Positions 10,203 to 18,365 of a stretch of 64,000 nt of DNA are shown here, piece after piece. The notes beneath the pieces are model-generated. The model was not told the origin of the DNA, searched no databases, and saw nothing but the letters and a program-made list of their open reading frames with translations. The translations under genes were made by a program, and so were the position numbers. How positions within the stretch are numbered: the stretch's first letter is position 1; each line of letters begins with the position of its first letter. The DNA lies in NCBI RefSeq assembly GCF_000817815.1, contig NZ_JPRD01000004.1, forward strand, positions 1-64,000. Reading direction: 5' to 3'. Source of the stretch: Vibrio owensii CAIM 1854 = LMG 25443 (GTDB lineage Bacteria; Pseudomonadota; Gammaproteobacteria; Enterobacterales; Vibrionaceae).

Positions 10203-10236
10203 AAAAAAATACCCCGACTGGAGTCGAGGTATTCAA
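10203..10236 (-). terminator. Terminator of the H1-like gene
   Basis: Stem ATACCCCGACT / AGTCGAGGTAT with one G-U type mismatch and loop GG, followed by seven T on the minus strand. It stands 26 bases after the stop of the 120-residue basic protein gene. Confidence 0.8.
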
Positions 10237-10261
10237 TTAAGAAACAGAATTACAGCGGTAA

Positions 10262-10624
10262 TTAAACTGCTTTATAGATAACTTTGTTACCTGCTAACTG
10301 CTCTTTTTGAACTAGGTTTTCTTCAAGAAGCTTCTTCAGTGCGCCAGTAGCCCATGATGCAGCTTTAGTGTCTTCTTGACCTGCAGCTAGACCAATACCT
10401 TTAGGGTTGATACCTTCAGCATTTGCTACAACGATATCTAGAACTTGTTGTTGCTTAGGAGTTAGTGCAACCTCAACAGTTTTCGCTGCAGCTACTTTCT
10501 TCTCAGCTACTACTTTCTCAGCAACAGGTTTTGCCGCTTTTGGTGCCGCAGCTACGTTTGCTACTGTCGCTTTAATGCGTTTTTGCAGTTTCATCTGCAC
10601 TTTACGCTTATGAGCAAGTCTCAT
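10262..10624 (-). CDS. Basic small protein: Lys/Ala-rich tail plus winged-helix-like domain
   Basis: Product of 120 residues with no recognised name. The first ~50 residues are rich in lysine, alanine and valine (APKAAKPVAEK, then VAEKKVAAAK), like the tails of bacterial histone-H1-like proteins. Residues ~54-120 read LTPKQQQVLDIVVANAEGIN then a short ATGALKKLLEENLV helix and NKVIYKAV, which looks like a compact MarR/linker-histone type winged helix. A nucleoid-associated or regulatory role is possible; not demonstrated. ATG at 10624 is chosen because GGAGA precedes it; the internal ATG 30 bases later has no SD. Own terminator, so monocistronic. Confidence 0.75.
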   Translation of the reverse strand: MRLAHKRKVQMKLQKRIKATVANVAAAPKAAKPVAEKVVAEKKVAAAKTVEVALTPKQQQVLDIVVANAEGINPKGIGLAAGQEDTKAASWATGALKKLLEENLVQKEQLAGNKVIYKAV

Positions 10625-10895
10625 TGAATATTTCTCCAGTTCACTGCATCTCAGCAGGGATGAAAATTTGAAGCGCGTTTTATACCAAAATTCATCAGCG
10701 ATTTGTAGGTTTTAGCGGCGAAACGCGATGAAAAATGCGCTCACTGCATAGAACGCCTACTATTTAATCAGATAAATTGTGAACGGATTTATTGAATACT
10801 GGGTATAAAAACAGAGGTTCTTTGTTCTTGATAGGCAAATAAGTGAATATCGAGAAACATGTGTCTCAACGCCATTGTTCATTGAGGTTGAAAGC

Positions 10896-11564
10896 ATGGA
10901 AACGCTGCATCTAAGTAACTCACATTTCAAATCCGACTCCCCCATCAATAAACTGATCGTGTTCATGGTCGTTACCATCACCATGTTTCTGGTTTTGATT
11001 GCGCCGGGATGGAAACAAGCGATGTTGTCGGTCGTACTGATGGCCATCATCGTTGGCTTTGCCATCATCATGATAAAAAAGAGCCAAGTCTCCTTCACCC
11101 TTACCGCCACCCACTTTCAACAACACCTCTTCAAAGGCGGCTGGGTGGTGCGCTGGAAAGACATCGACTCCATCGGCATTTGCACATACGAGCAAGAAGG
11201 CTGGCATCAACCTCTTCCGTGGATAGGGATCCGGTTGAAGCATTACTCCCCTTATCTCAACGCGATTTGTCCACGTATCGCGACAGAAATCTTGCTAGGG
11301 CAAAGAGCCCTGCTTTATTTAGGAGCAAGACAAAATAATTGCGAAACAAAGTTTGAAGATATGGTGTTAGACCCCGCTCCTTACATCAATAAAGAAGGGA
11401 TGCACTATGAGGGCCTACAAGCAATGCTAGCGAACAGAATGAAATATCAAAGACAGTTTTATGGCTACGACGTGTTTATCTCAGCCAGTGATTTGGATAG
11501 AGAAGCGGAAGAGTTTGTGGGATTGGCTCGACGTTACCTAGCGGCCGCCGAGCCAGATGCTTAA
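10896..11564 (+). CDS. DUF2982 family membrane protein
   Basis: Product of 222 residues. Two adjacent hydrophobic segments at about 19-37 and 42-60 form a membrane hairpin near the N-terminus; the remaining soluble part holds VVRWKDIDSIGICTY and a C-terminal ISASDLDREAEEFVGLA segment. This matches what I know of the gammaproteobacterial DUF2982 family, whose function is unknown. ATG at 10896 has TGAGG at good spacing; an upstream TTG in frame has none. The stop is only 12 bases from the end of the convergent MBL-fold gene, with no terminator between. Confidence 0.75.
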   Translation: METLHLSNSHFKSDSPINKLIVFMVVTITMFLVLIAPGWKQAMLSVVLMAIIVGFAIIMIKKSQVSFTLTATHFQQHLFKGGWVVRWKDIDSIGICTYEQEGWHQPLPWIGIRLKHYSPYLNAICPRIATEILLGQRALLYLGARQNNCETKFEDMVLDPAPYINKEGMHYEGLQAMLANRMKYQRQFYGYDVFISASDLDREAEEFVGLARRYLAAAEPDA

Positions 11565-11576
11565 TTCAGAAACGCT

Positions 11577-12233
11577 TTAGTAAAGCGGCATTTCGTCAGC
11601 AACGAATGGGTTAGTTTTGCGCTCGTGGCCAAATGTCGACTGTGGACCATGACCAGGTACGAAAGTAACATCGTTGCCAAGAGGCCATAGCTTCTCTTTG
11701 ATCGAGCTAATTAGCGTGTTGAAATCACCTTGTGGGAAATCTGTACGACCAACGCTACCGTTAAACAGAACATCGCCGACAAACGCCAAACGCGCTTCTT
11801 CGCTGTAAAGCACTACGTGACCCGGCGTATGACCCGGAGTGTGAATCACGTTTAGAGTTTGATTACCAAAAGTGACCTTGTCACCTTCATTTAACCACTG
11901 ATGCGGTTCAAACGCTTCAGTCAGTGGGAAACCAAACATTTGGCTTTGGCCTTCTAAACCTTGCAACCAGAAGTTATCTGCCTTGTGAGGGCCGACAATC
12001 TCAGTACCACCTAACAGTGCAGACAGTGGCTCTGTACCACCAACGTGGTCCAAGTGGCCGTGTGTTAGCACTAGGTTTACTACTTCAACACCCAGTTCTT
12101 TGATCAGCATTGCGAGTTGCTTTTCATCACCACCTGGATCAACCACAATGCCCTTCATGGTTTCGTCACACCAGACGATAGAACAGTTTTGAGAGAAAGA
12201 TGTTACTGGAACAACTTGGTATTTCAGAGCCAT
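11577..12233 (-). CDS. ycbL: MBL-fold metallo-hydrolase, YcbL-like
   Basis: Soluble metallo-beta-lactamase-fold hydrolase of 218 residues, of the short glyoxalase-II-like type. The metal site shows THGHLDHVGG (HxHxDH), HTPGHTPGH with a further histidine, the bridging aspartate in FVGDVLFNGSVGR, and the final histidine in VPGHGP. The substrate in YcbL proteins is uncertain; weak hydroxyacyl-glutathione hydrolase activity is reported for relatives. ATG at 12233 gives the family's usual MALKYQVVPV beginning. It follows ycbK and ldtD on the same strand, the E. coli ldtD-ycbK-ycbL order. Confidence 0.88.
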   Translation of the reverse strand: MALKYQVVPVTSFSQNCSIVWCDETMKGIVVDPGGDEKQLAMLIKELGVEVVNLVLTHGHLDHVGGTEPLSALLGGTEIVGPHKADNFWLQGLEGQSQMFGFPLTEAFEPHQWLNEGDKVTFGNQTLNVIHTPGHTPGHVVLYSEEARLAFVGDVLFNGSVGRTDFPQGDFNTLISSIKEKLWPLGNDVTFVPGHGPQSTFGHERKTNPFVADEMPLY

Positions 12234-12363
12234 AGATAACCTATACCGAATAAATTTGCATGAAAACTGCCGCAACTATGACACTAAGCCCTAGTGACTT
12301 CAAGCTTTGTACCATGGGTAATAGGCGACGTTCTGAGACAAGAACCCCTGTCTCAACTTGGCA

Positions 12364-12912
12364 CTACCAAGAACGAACAGCACCCGTATCGATATGAACA
12401 AAGCTACTGCGTGGATAATAGCCCACACCACCAGCTTTTAGGCTTAATGCCGCATCTCGAACCGTTGAAAGCTTCACGCCATCTAAACGGAAATCAATGG
12501 CCTTTCCTTCCATGTGCATGCTCTTTTTCGCCACACCTGAAGAACCATTACGCAATGATGCGTTAGTCAATGGAGAGCGGTAACCAGAGATCACAATCAC
12601 CTCTGCTTCTGTACCAATCAACTTTTGGATTTGACTGATCTGATCGAACAGACGTCGATCCATTGGATGAACTTCATTACGGCGATGATCACGACAAAAC
12701 TGATCAAGACGCTTCAGTTCTTCGTCGACATAATTTGTCCCATTGAAGTAGCACGACTCCAACAACTCACCAGTATTGAGGTTATTCATCGCGAGAACAC
12801 GAGGTTCATCAGGCAGAGATGCCCAAGACATGCTTGGCATTGCTGAAGCAACAACGACACCACCAGCGGTCATTTTAAGAAAATCACGACGGGAAAAATT
12901 ACGACTTACCAT
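12364..12912 (-). CDS. ycbK: YcbK/DUF882 peptidase-like exported protein
   Basis: Exported protein of 182 residues with a Tat signal (SRRDFLKMTAGG, cleavage near SMSWA). The mature part is an M15-type zinc fold: SGYRSPLTNASLR, SMHMEGKAIDFRL and FVHIDTG supply the expected His, Asp and His metal ligands, seen in murein DD/LD-endopeptidases such as MepK. E. coli YcbK (MepK) cuts mDAP-mDAP cross-links made by L,D-transpeptidases; here the gene follows ldtD, which fits. ATG at 12912 starts directly before the Tat motif. A 170-base gap separates it from ldtD and 130 bases from ycbL. Confidence 0.88.
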   Translation of the reverse strand: MVSRNFSRRDFLKMTAGGVVVASAMPSMSWASLPDEPRVLAMNNLNTGELLESCYFNGTNYVDEELKRLDQFCRDHRRNEVHPMDRRLFDQISQIQKLIGTEAEVIVISGYRSPLTNASLRNGSSGVAKKSMHMEGKAIDFRLDGVKLSTVRDAALSLKAGGVGYYPRSSFVHIDTGAVRSW

Positions 12913-13082
12913 GAAAATACTGCTCAATTACTGTACGAGCAGCGGACATTACCGAAACCAATTTAACGCGTCAAATGCATAAATCGGTCCGGCTTGTCGT
13001 TTTTAGGCTGGTTTTTCTGTTTACTTATTGAACAGAAAACAGATTTTATGAAATGTAAATTTTTTTAAATTGAGAACGAATC

Positions 13083-14648
13083 TCACCCTTGATCATCGTA
13101 TTGATAAATATCATCACGGTAGTACAAGGTGCCCTCTTCTAACCATGCAGTTTGATAGATGATATGCACTTGAATTCGTTCACTAAGCGGTACTGAGGTG
13201 TTAGAACGACGACCATTTTGACGCTTCTTCGCTAGCCTTTCTTCCAGACCTTGAGTCTTGAAGAGTAACTCCGCCAATTGGTCAGCATGCTCGACACGAA
13301 CGCAACCAGAACTGAACGCTCGACGATCTTGATTGAACAGGTTTTTACTTGGTGTGTCGTGCAAGTAGATCGCTTGTGGATTCGGCATATTGAATTTATA
13401 CAGGCCCAAAGCATTATGTGAACCAGATGACTGTCTCATACGATATGGGAAAGTTCTTGGATTCACGGTTGCCCAGTTGATGGTTGTTGGATCAATGATC
13501 TCGCGCGATGTCCAAGAGCGAATAATCTGGATGTTGTGTTGCATCAGATACATCGGATTGCGTTTCACCTTTGGAATGATGTCTTTCACCATGATCTTCC
13601 ACGGCACATTCCAAGTAGGGTTTAAGATCACTGAGTCCAATGTCCCTGTCATGATGGGCGTTTTACGTGATGCTTTCCCTACGACAACTTTAGATTCAAA
13701 CAACGGCTGTCCATCATGCCAGTAAGTCACTTCATATCCGGGAACGTTAACGAATACCACGTTGTCGCGCTCTTTTGCCCAAATACGAGAACGCTCTGCG
13801 TTCAAGGCTAATGAGTGCAAACGTTGCTGTGGTGAGAAGTTAATCCAGTGAATCGTATTGGGACCGATGATGCCGTCTTGTTTCAAGCCATGAATACGTT
13901 GGAACTCCATCACCGCTAGCTCTAGGTTTTCATCATAGAGTGTGGTTTCAGTATCCAAATGCCCAACATCAACACCCACAATCTGCATTCGAGCAATCAT
14001 GCTGGCTTTATCAAACAACTCATCTCCAACTCGGGCTAAACGTTGATCTTGTTGATAAAGAGGGAACTCAAACTTGGCGTAAGTCGACAAAGATGCATAT
14101 GCAGTATTGAACGATTCGTCCATTTGCAAAGGTGAGCGCAACTCAGCAAGGAACTCGTCTAACTTTCCGACTGTGATTTCATTACTCAGTAACGAGAGCG
14201 TCTCAATACTCGGCGCAGGGAAACTAACATTACCTTTGTTCGCAAATAACCAATTGATGCCCTCTTCTGGAACCTGCTCTAGGTACGAAAGATACATGAG
14301 TAATGAGTCACTCATTACAAGATCGAAATCAAGCTTGTCGCCTTGTTCACGCACTTGTTCTATGCGGCGCAGTTGGTTGTCAAACTCTTGAGTCACATCT
14401 GCTAATGCAACGAGCTTAAGCTGAAAAAGGAGTTGTTCTACATCGCTTTCGTTTTCCCAGTTCAAGCGATAATTAGTGCTTTGATACAGTTGATCAATTA
14501 CATCTGGGTAATGGATCATTTTTTCTACAGACAGCTGATCAACCGCCCCCTCTTGCTCTGTTTGTGCAGAAGCATCGAGAGAAACTACTGTTGAAAAGCT
14601 GCAAAACGGCACCAAAAGTGCCGTTATCATTAGGAGTCTAGCAATCAC
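13083..14648 (-). CDS. ldtD: L,D-transpeptidase of the YcbB/LdtD type
   Basis: Periplasmic cell-wall enzyme of 521 residues that forms 3-3 mDAP cross-links. Order: N-terminal signal/anchor helix (about 4-22), an alpha-helical scaffold, a peptidoglycan-binding repeat with MEFQRIHGLKQDGIIGPNT at about 260-280, and a C-terminal YkuD catalytic domain with YLHDTPSKNLF and SSGCVRVEHAD, where Cys is the nucleophile. The domain plan equals E. coli YcbB. A GTG at 14648 with AAGGA eight bases before is preferred to an ATG 27 bases upstream that lacks an SD. Operon order ldtD-ycbK-ycbL is conserved. Confidence 0.9.
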   Translation of the reverse strand: MIARLLMITALLVPFCSFSTVVSLDASAQTEQEGAVDQLSVEKMIHYPDVIDQLYQSTNYRLNWENESDVEQLLFQLKLVALADVTQEFDNQLRRIEQVREQGDKLDFDLVMSDSLLMYLSYLEQVPEEGINWLFANKGNVSFPAPSIETLSLLSNEITVGKLDEFLAELRSPLQMDESFNTAYASLSTYAKFEFPLYQQDQRLARVGDELFDKASMIARMQIVGVDVGHLDTETTLYDENLELAVMEFQRIHGLKQDGIIGPNTIHWINFSPQQRLHSLALNAERSRIWAKERDNVVFVNVPGYEVTYWHDGQPLFESKVVVGKASRKTPIMTGTLDSVILNPTWNVPWKIMVKDIIPKVKRNPMYLMQHNIQIIRSWTSREIIDPTTINWATVNPRTFPYRMRQSSGSHNALGLYKFNMPNPQAIYLHDTPSKNLFNQDRRAFSSGCVRVEHADQLAELLFKTQGLEERLAKKRQNGRRSNTSVPLSERIQVHIIYQTAWLEEGTLYYRDDIYQYDDQG

Positions 14649-14779
14649 TGAAACGATCCTTCCGTTACATGCCATAAAAAAAGTATGGCAAATATCTCAC
14701 GGGTTGCAGCTTTAAAATTAAGAATCTGAAGACGAAAACGACAACAAAATTCTCAATAAGTGCTTACTCGATGATCTTT

Positions 14780-15862
14780 CTAGATAATTCTCGACCAATG
14801 GTTATCCCATTGCACACCGCTTGCGAAGGTATTTTTTGACTCTTCAGGCCTTTGTTCGACCACTTTTCCCGCGCCAGAACTGACTCGGAATTCATCACCG
14901 TAGATCACAACACCAGAGGCGTCTGGTAACGCACTTAGCTCTACCAATTTGCCAGTAGATTTAGACCATATACCATAACAACTGCCCGGAGGCGAAGTGG
15001 CTAAGATCCATTCATCGGTTGCTGCAATACTCGCAACGTAGTGATTGAAACGCGCCCACTCTTCAGGCTCGGCTTGAAGATCTTGCATTTCACCACCACG
15101 CGTGTGCATGGCGATTAAGGCAGGATACTCGTCCGGCTCACCACGATATTGCTGACCACAAAGCACGGTTTCCGCTCCATCATGGGCTAAGTGGCGAATA
15201 CTCAACTTATGATCCGGTAAAGACACTTGATCCAGTAGCTTACCCTTCTGTGAAAGGTAACTCAGGCTCGGTCTCATGCTATCAAGATTGAGAGGTTCGC
15301 GACCGTTAGTGTGTACGCCACCGACGCCAATCGCCAATGCGCCATCAGGCATCATGATCACTTCATGAGGGCCAAGGCCAAAACCCGTTAACTCATCGAT
15401 TTTTTGATATTGCTTCTGCACATCATAAACACCAATGATCCCACGACTTGTCCCCCTCTCCCCTTCTGTGGCAAATAGCAACGTGCCATCATGGGAGTAA
15501 ACGCCATGCCCATAGAAATGGCGATTTGGTTTTGCCAGCTGCAGTTTGATCATCTGCTCTGAGCGATAATCAAACACCATGAAGAAAGTACCTGGTCGAC
15601 GACCAAAGACTACGGCGTGGCCTTGTTGGTTTGTTGCCACACCGTGACCACGCTCAGGAATCGGCAATGAAGATAGCGGTATACCATGCTCATCTGCCAC
15701 CACCGCGGCGTATTTATCTCGGCCAATGATAGAGCAGCCGATCAACGCAGGCTCACGTGAGCTTGTTGAAGCACAACCAAATGCCATCATAGGTGTAGCC
15801 GCCCCGAATAGAGCGGCTTTCAGTAAGTTTCGGCGGTTTTGATCAGTCACCATCGGTTGCAT
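14780..15862 (-). CDS. DUF1513 beta-propeller-like exported protein of the imelysin operon
   Basis: Exported protein of 360 residues. A twin-arginine signal (QNRRNLLKAALFG) leads into MMAFGCAS, which also looks like a lipobox, so the protein may be a Tat lipoprotein. The rest repeats short strands with glycine/histidine turns (RHFYGHGVYS, LGPHEVIMMPDG, GVGGVHTNGREPL), like a seven-bladed propeller. DUF1513 genes regularly end imelysin/di-haem oxidoreductase operons; their biochemical role is not known to me. The start overlaps the upstream imelysin gene by 20 bases and has AGGA before the ATG, so it is translationally coupled. Confidence 0.82.
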   Translation of the reverse strand: MQPMVTDQNRRNLLKAALFGAATPMMAFGCASTSSREPALIGCSIIGRDKYAAVVADEHGIPLSSLPIPERGHGVATNQQGHAVVFGRRPGTFFMVFDYRSEQMIKLQLAKPNRHFYGHGVYSHDGTLLFATEGERGTSRGIIGVYDVQKQYQKIDELTGFGLGPHEVIMMPDGALAIGVGGVHTNGREPLNLDSMRPSLSYLSQKGKLLDQVSLPDHKLSIRHLAHDGAETVLCGQQYRGEPDEYPALIAMHTRGGEMQDLQAEPEEWARFNHYVASIAATDEWILATSPPGSCYGIWSKSTGKLVELSALPDASGVVIYGDEFRVSSGAGKVVEQRPEESKNTFASGVQWDNHWSRII

Positions 15863-16880
15863 TAAATCCTATAACCACGCCAAGCTCGATCGCCACTTCT
15901 TCGTGAATCAGGTACTTCAATTGCTCTAGCTTATTGTACTGAGCGAGCACCATGCGATAGCCTTCTTTTGTTTGTAGTGCAGCAAACAAGCTCTTATCTT
16001 CTGGCCAAGTTTCTAACGCCATTTCAAATTGATGAACAACACGGTCTGCGAGATCTGCATGGCCTTGCTCTCTAAGTAGCGCATCTAGACCATTTCCGTT
16101 AGCAAAGTACAACGCTTCCATCCCTTGAAGGTTGGCTTTTAGGTTTGAAAGCGAGGTCTCTGAACGCCACGATTCTGAGAAATACTGACGAGGCTTACCA
16201 ATCTTCGCTAGCGGTCGGCTCAACTTCTTCATGCTGTATTCAAGCTGATTCGAGAGCAGTGAAATGTACTCAGATTCCCATTCCGTCATCTCTAGCGATT
16301 TCCAAGGATTCTCTGCCCAAGAATCCGCAATGATCTGCGCTTTGTTATCGAGGTTTTCTGCAATCGAAACACCTGTCGCACAGGTATTGCTATTGCTAGA
16401 TAAGGTCGACGCTTTATCGTAAAGCAGCCATTCCAATGCACCTAAACCTTGCACGGTGACACTTTGGGTGGAGATATCTTCTGCACTCCAAGCTTGATCA
16501 GATTTCGTCAGTACAGACATTTTACGACCAGTGGTGTTCTTTTTATCTGGCCAAAACTGAACATTCCAGCTTTGCTCCAACGCCGTAGCAGGGCCACGTT
16601 CTTGACCTTGTAATGCCATCCACGCAAGCGTAGTTTGATGCCATTGCTGTTTTACTTGTGCATCATCTTTCGACTCTGATGCGCAGTAATCTGCGAAGCG
16701 TTGTTCAAGTTCTGTGGTTTGCGCTAAAAACGTCTGAGCTGATTGAAACTCGACCTCGTACACGCTTTGAGAAATATGGCTTGTACTCTCAGGCTTGGCA
16801 GAGCTCGAACCGATGGTCGATTGGCAACCAACCAAACTTAACGTTGCGGCAATCACACTCACTAACAGTGTTTTTTTCAT
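15843..16880 (-). CDS. Second imelysin-family lipoprotein (motif degenerate)
   Basis: Lipoprotein of 345 residues: signal with lipobox SLVGC near residue 19, then an all-helical imelysin/EfeO-like domain. Imelysins normally carry G-x-H-x-x-E; here the same place reads GLGALEWLLYD, so the histidine is replaced by glycine while the glutamate remains. It therefore may not bind metal in the standard way and could be a structural or partner copy of the other imelysin in the operon. AAGGA precedes the ATG. It lies 11 bases after the di-haem oxidoreductase and overlaps the DUF1513 gene. Confidence 0.85.
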   Translation of the reverse strand: MKKTLLVSVIAATLSLVGCQSTIGSSSAKPESTSHISQSVYEVEFQSAQTFLAQTTELEQRFADYCASESKDDAQVKQQWHQTTLAWMALQGQERGPATALEQSWNVQFWPDKKNTTGRKMSVLTKSDQAWSAEDISTQSVTVQGLGALEWLLYDKASTLSSNSNTCATGVSIAENLDNKAQIIADSWAENPWKSLEMTEWESEYISLLSNQLEYSMKKLSRPLAKIGKPRQYFSESWRSETSLSNLKANLQGMEALYFANGNGLDALLREQGHADLADRVVHQFEMALETWPEDKSLFAALQTKEGYRMVLAQYNKLEQLKYLIHEEVAIELGVVIGFNATDGD

Positions 16881-16890
16881 GGTTGCTTCC

Positions 16891-18273
16891 TTATAGAGAA
16901 TTCAGAAACGCAATCAATGCGTCACGTTCTTTTTTGTTCAGTGCTAAGACGTTTTGTTTCGCTGTCTCCGCTTCGCCGCCGTGCCACAACACCGCTTCCA
17001 TCAGGTTACGAGCGCGGCCATCATGTAAAAAGTAAGTGTGTCCGTTTACTTCTTCGGTATAACCAATGCCCCACAACGGTGCCGTTCGCCATTCACGGCC
17101 GTTTGCTAGGTATTCCGGACGGTTATCGGCCAAGCCTTCACCCATGTCATGCAAAAGCATATCTGTGTATGGGTGGATAAGCTGCTCAGAAAGCGCCGGC
17201 AACTCTGGTCGTTTCGCCGTTTTAACACTGGTCTTATGGCAACTTTCACAGCCAGACGCAGCAAAGATTTGCTGACCTAGTTTCACGCTAGGATCATTGA
17301 TGTTACGGCGAATAGGTACGGCTAAGTGCTGGCTGTAAAACTCAACGAAGTCGAGAATATTTTCACTCACTTCTGGTTTGCCGCCATTTGGCATGTCGTC
17401 ACAAATGCTTTGTTTCGAGGTGCAGTTTTCGTTCGGGAATAAATGGCTCGTAAGACCCACATCACCATTGAATGCCGCCGCATTTTGCTGCATTAGCGTC
17501 GGTTGTCCGGCTTTCCAACCAAAGCGACCGATCGAGAAATCGTCCTTCTCAATATCCCAGACCTTGTTTACTTTGCCTGAGATACCATCTTTGTTGGCAT
17601 CTTGTTCATCAGCCCAAGCGAGTAGCGTTTCGTCGGGAATACTCTCCAACAAACCAAGACCGATCATTGGCGGTGCCACACGTGCTGAAAACTCGGTATC
17701 AGGGTGCATATCGCCGTAACCCAGAGCGGTAATGTTCAAATGAGGTTTTCTTAGTGTCACCGTCGTACCGTCTTTAAATTTCACTGGCACATCAGTGTAA
17801 GTAATTTCGATTTTGCCTTCTGGCGTTTGATCTTGCAGGGCGAAATCTTGAAGCTGACCACCATAAGTCGGCTCAGGTATGCCACCGTCTTTGATGTAGG
17901 CTTTCTTTTGTTCTGGCGTCATCGCAGGAATGCTCAAGCGCACTAACATAGACACGGCATGTAAATCATCTTTCTCTAGCGGATGACCTCGACCGTCTTT
18001 GATGTGGCAGTTCTGACAACCATTAGTGTTAAAAAGCGGGCCTAGACCATCACGAGCGTCCGTTGATGCCGGCGCTTGTACCCAAGGGTTACGAAAAAAG
18101 CTGTTACCTACGCTAAAGTCGAGGCGCTTGCTCATCGGCAGGTTGGCAGCAGGAAGAGAATAGGCATTCGCGCCGTCTTTTTTAACACTGGTTTTGCCAC
18201 CAGACTTAACATCGTAAGCCATGGCAGAAGAAGAAAGGAGCGCGGCTAGCGCAGAAATTAGGTATGGCTTCAT
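16891..18273 (-). CDS. Di-haem oxidoreductase-family c-type cytochrome (DHOR)
   Basis: Periplasmic protein of 460 residues with a cleaved signal (SSSAMAY). Two haem-c motifs are visible, CQNCH at about 86-90 and CESCH at about 344-348, with the surrounding GLGPLFNTNGC and HDGRARNLMEAVLWHGGEA typical of the DHOR group ('thiol oxidoreductase', related to MauG and cytochrome c peroxidases). It sits between two imelysin genes. An oxidation or reduction of iron during uptake is the favoured idea for such clusters, but it is inference. The ATG at 18273 has only a weak SD; a hairpin lies 50 bases upstream. Confidence 0.85.
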   Translation of the reverse strand: MKPYLISALAALLSSSAMAYDVKSGGKTSVKKDGANAYSLPAANLPMSKRLDFSVGNSFFRNPWVQAPASTDARDGLGPLFNTNGCQNCHIKDGRGHPLEKDDLHAVSMLVRLSIPAMTPEQKKAYIKDGGIPEPTYGGQLQDFALQDQTPEGKIEITYTDVPVKFKDGTTVTLRKPHLNITALGYGDMHPDTEFSARVAPPMIGLGLLESIPDETLLAWADEQDANKDGISGKVNKVWDIEKDDFSIGRFGWKAGQPTLMQQNAAAFNGDVGLTSHLFPNENCTSKQSICDDMPNGGKPEVSENILDFVEFYSQHLAVPIRRNINDPSVKLGQQIFAASGCESCHKTSVKTAKRPELPALSEQLIHPYTDMLLHDMGEGLADNRPEYLANGREWRTAPLWGIGYTEEVNGHTYFLHDGRARNLMEAVLWHGGEAETAKQNVLALNKKERDALIAFLNSL

Positions 18274-18321
18274 ATCATTGCTCTACATATACAACAAGGG
18301 TGATAACAACGAGCTCAAACG

Positions 18322-18350
18322 GCAAAAGGGCTCACAAAGAGCCCTTATTT
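18322..18350 (-). terminator. Hairpin inside the imelysin operon (terminator or attenuator)
   Basis: Perfect 8-bp stem AAGGGCTC / GAGCCCTT with loop ACAAA, followed on the minus strand by TTTT. It stands between the first imelysin gene and the DHOR gene, so it may reduce expression of the three downstream genes. Confidence 0.6.
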
Positions 18351-18365
18351 ATTATGGTTTTCTTA

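Noticed and set aside
10760..11110. 116-codon minus-strand ORF opposite the DUF2982 gene
   Set aside because: Antisense shadow of a better supported gene with correct SD.
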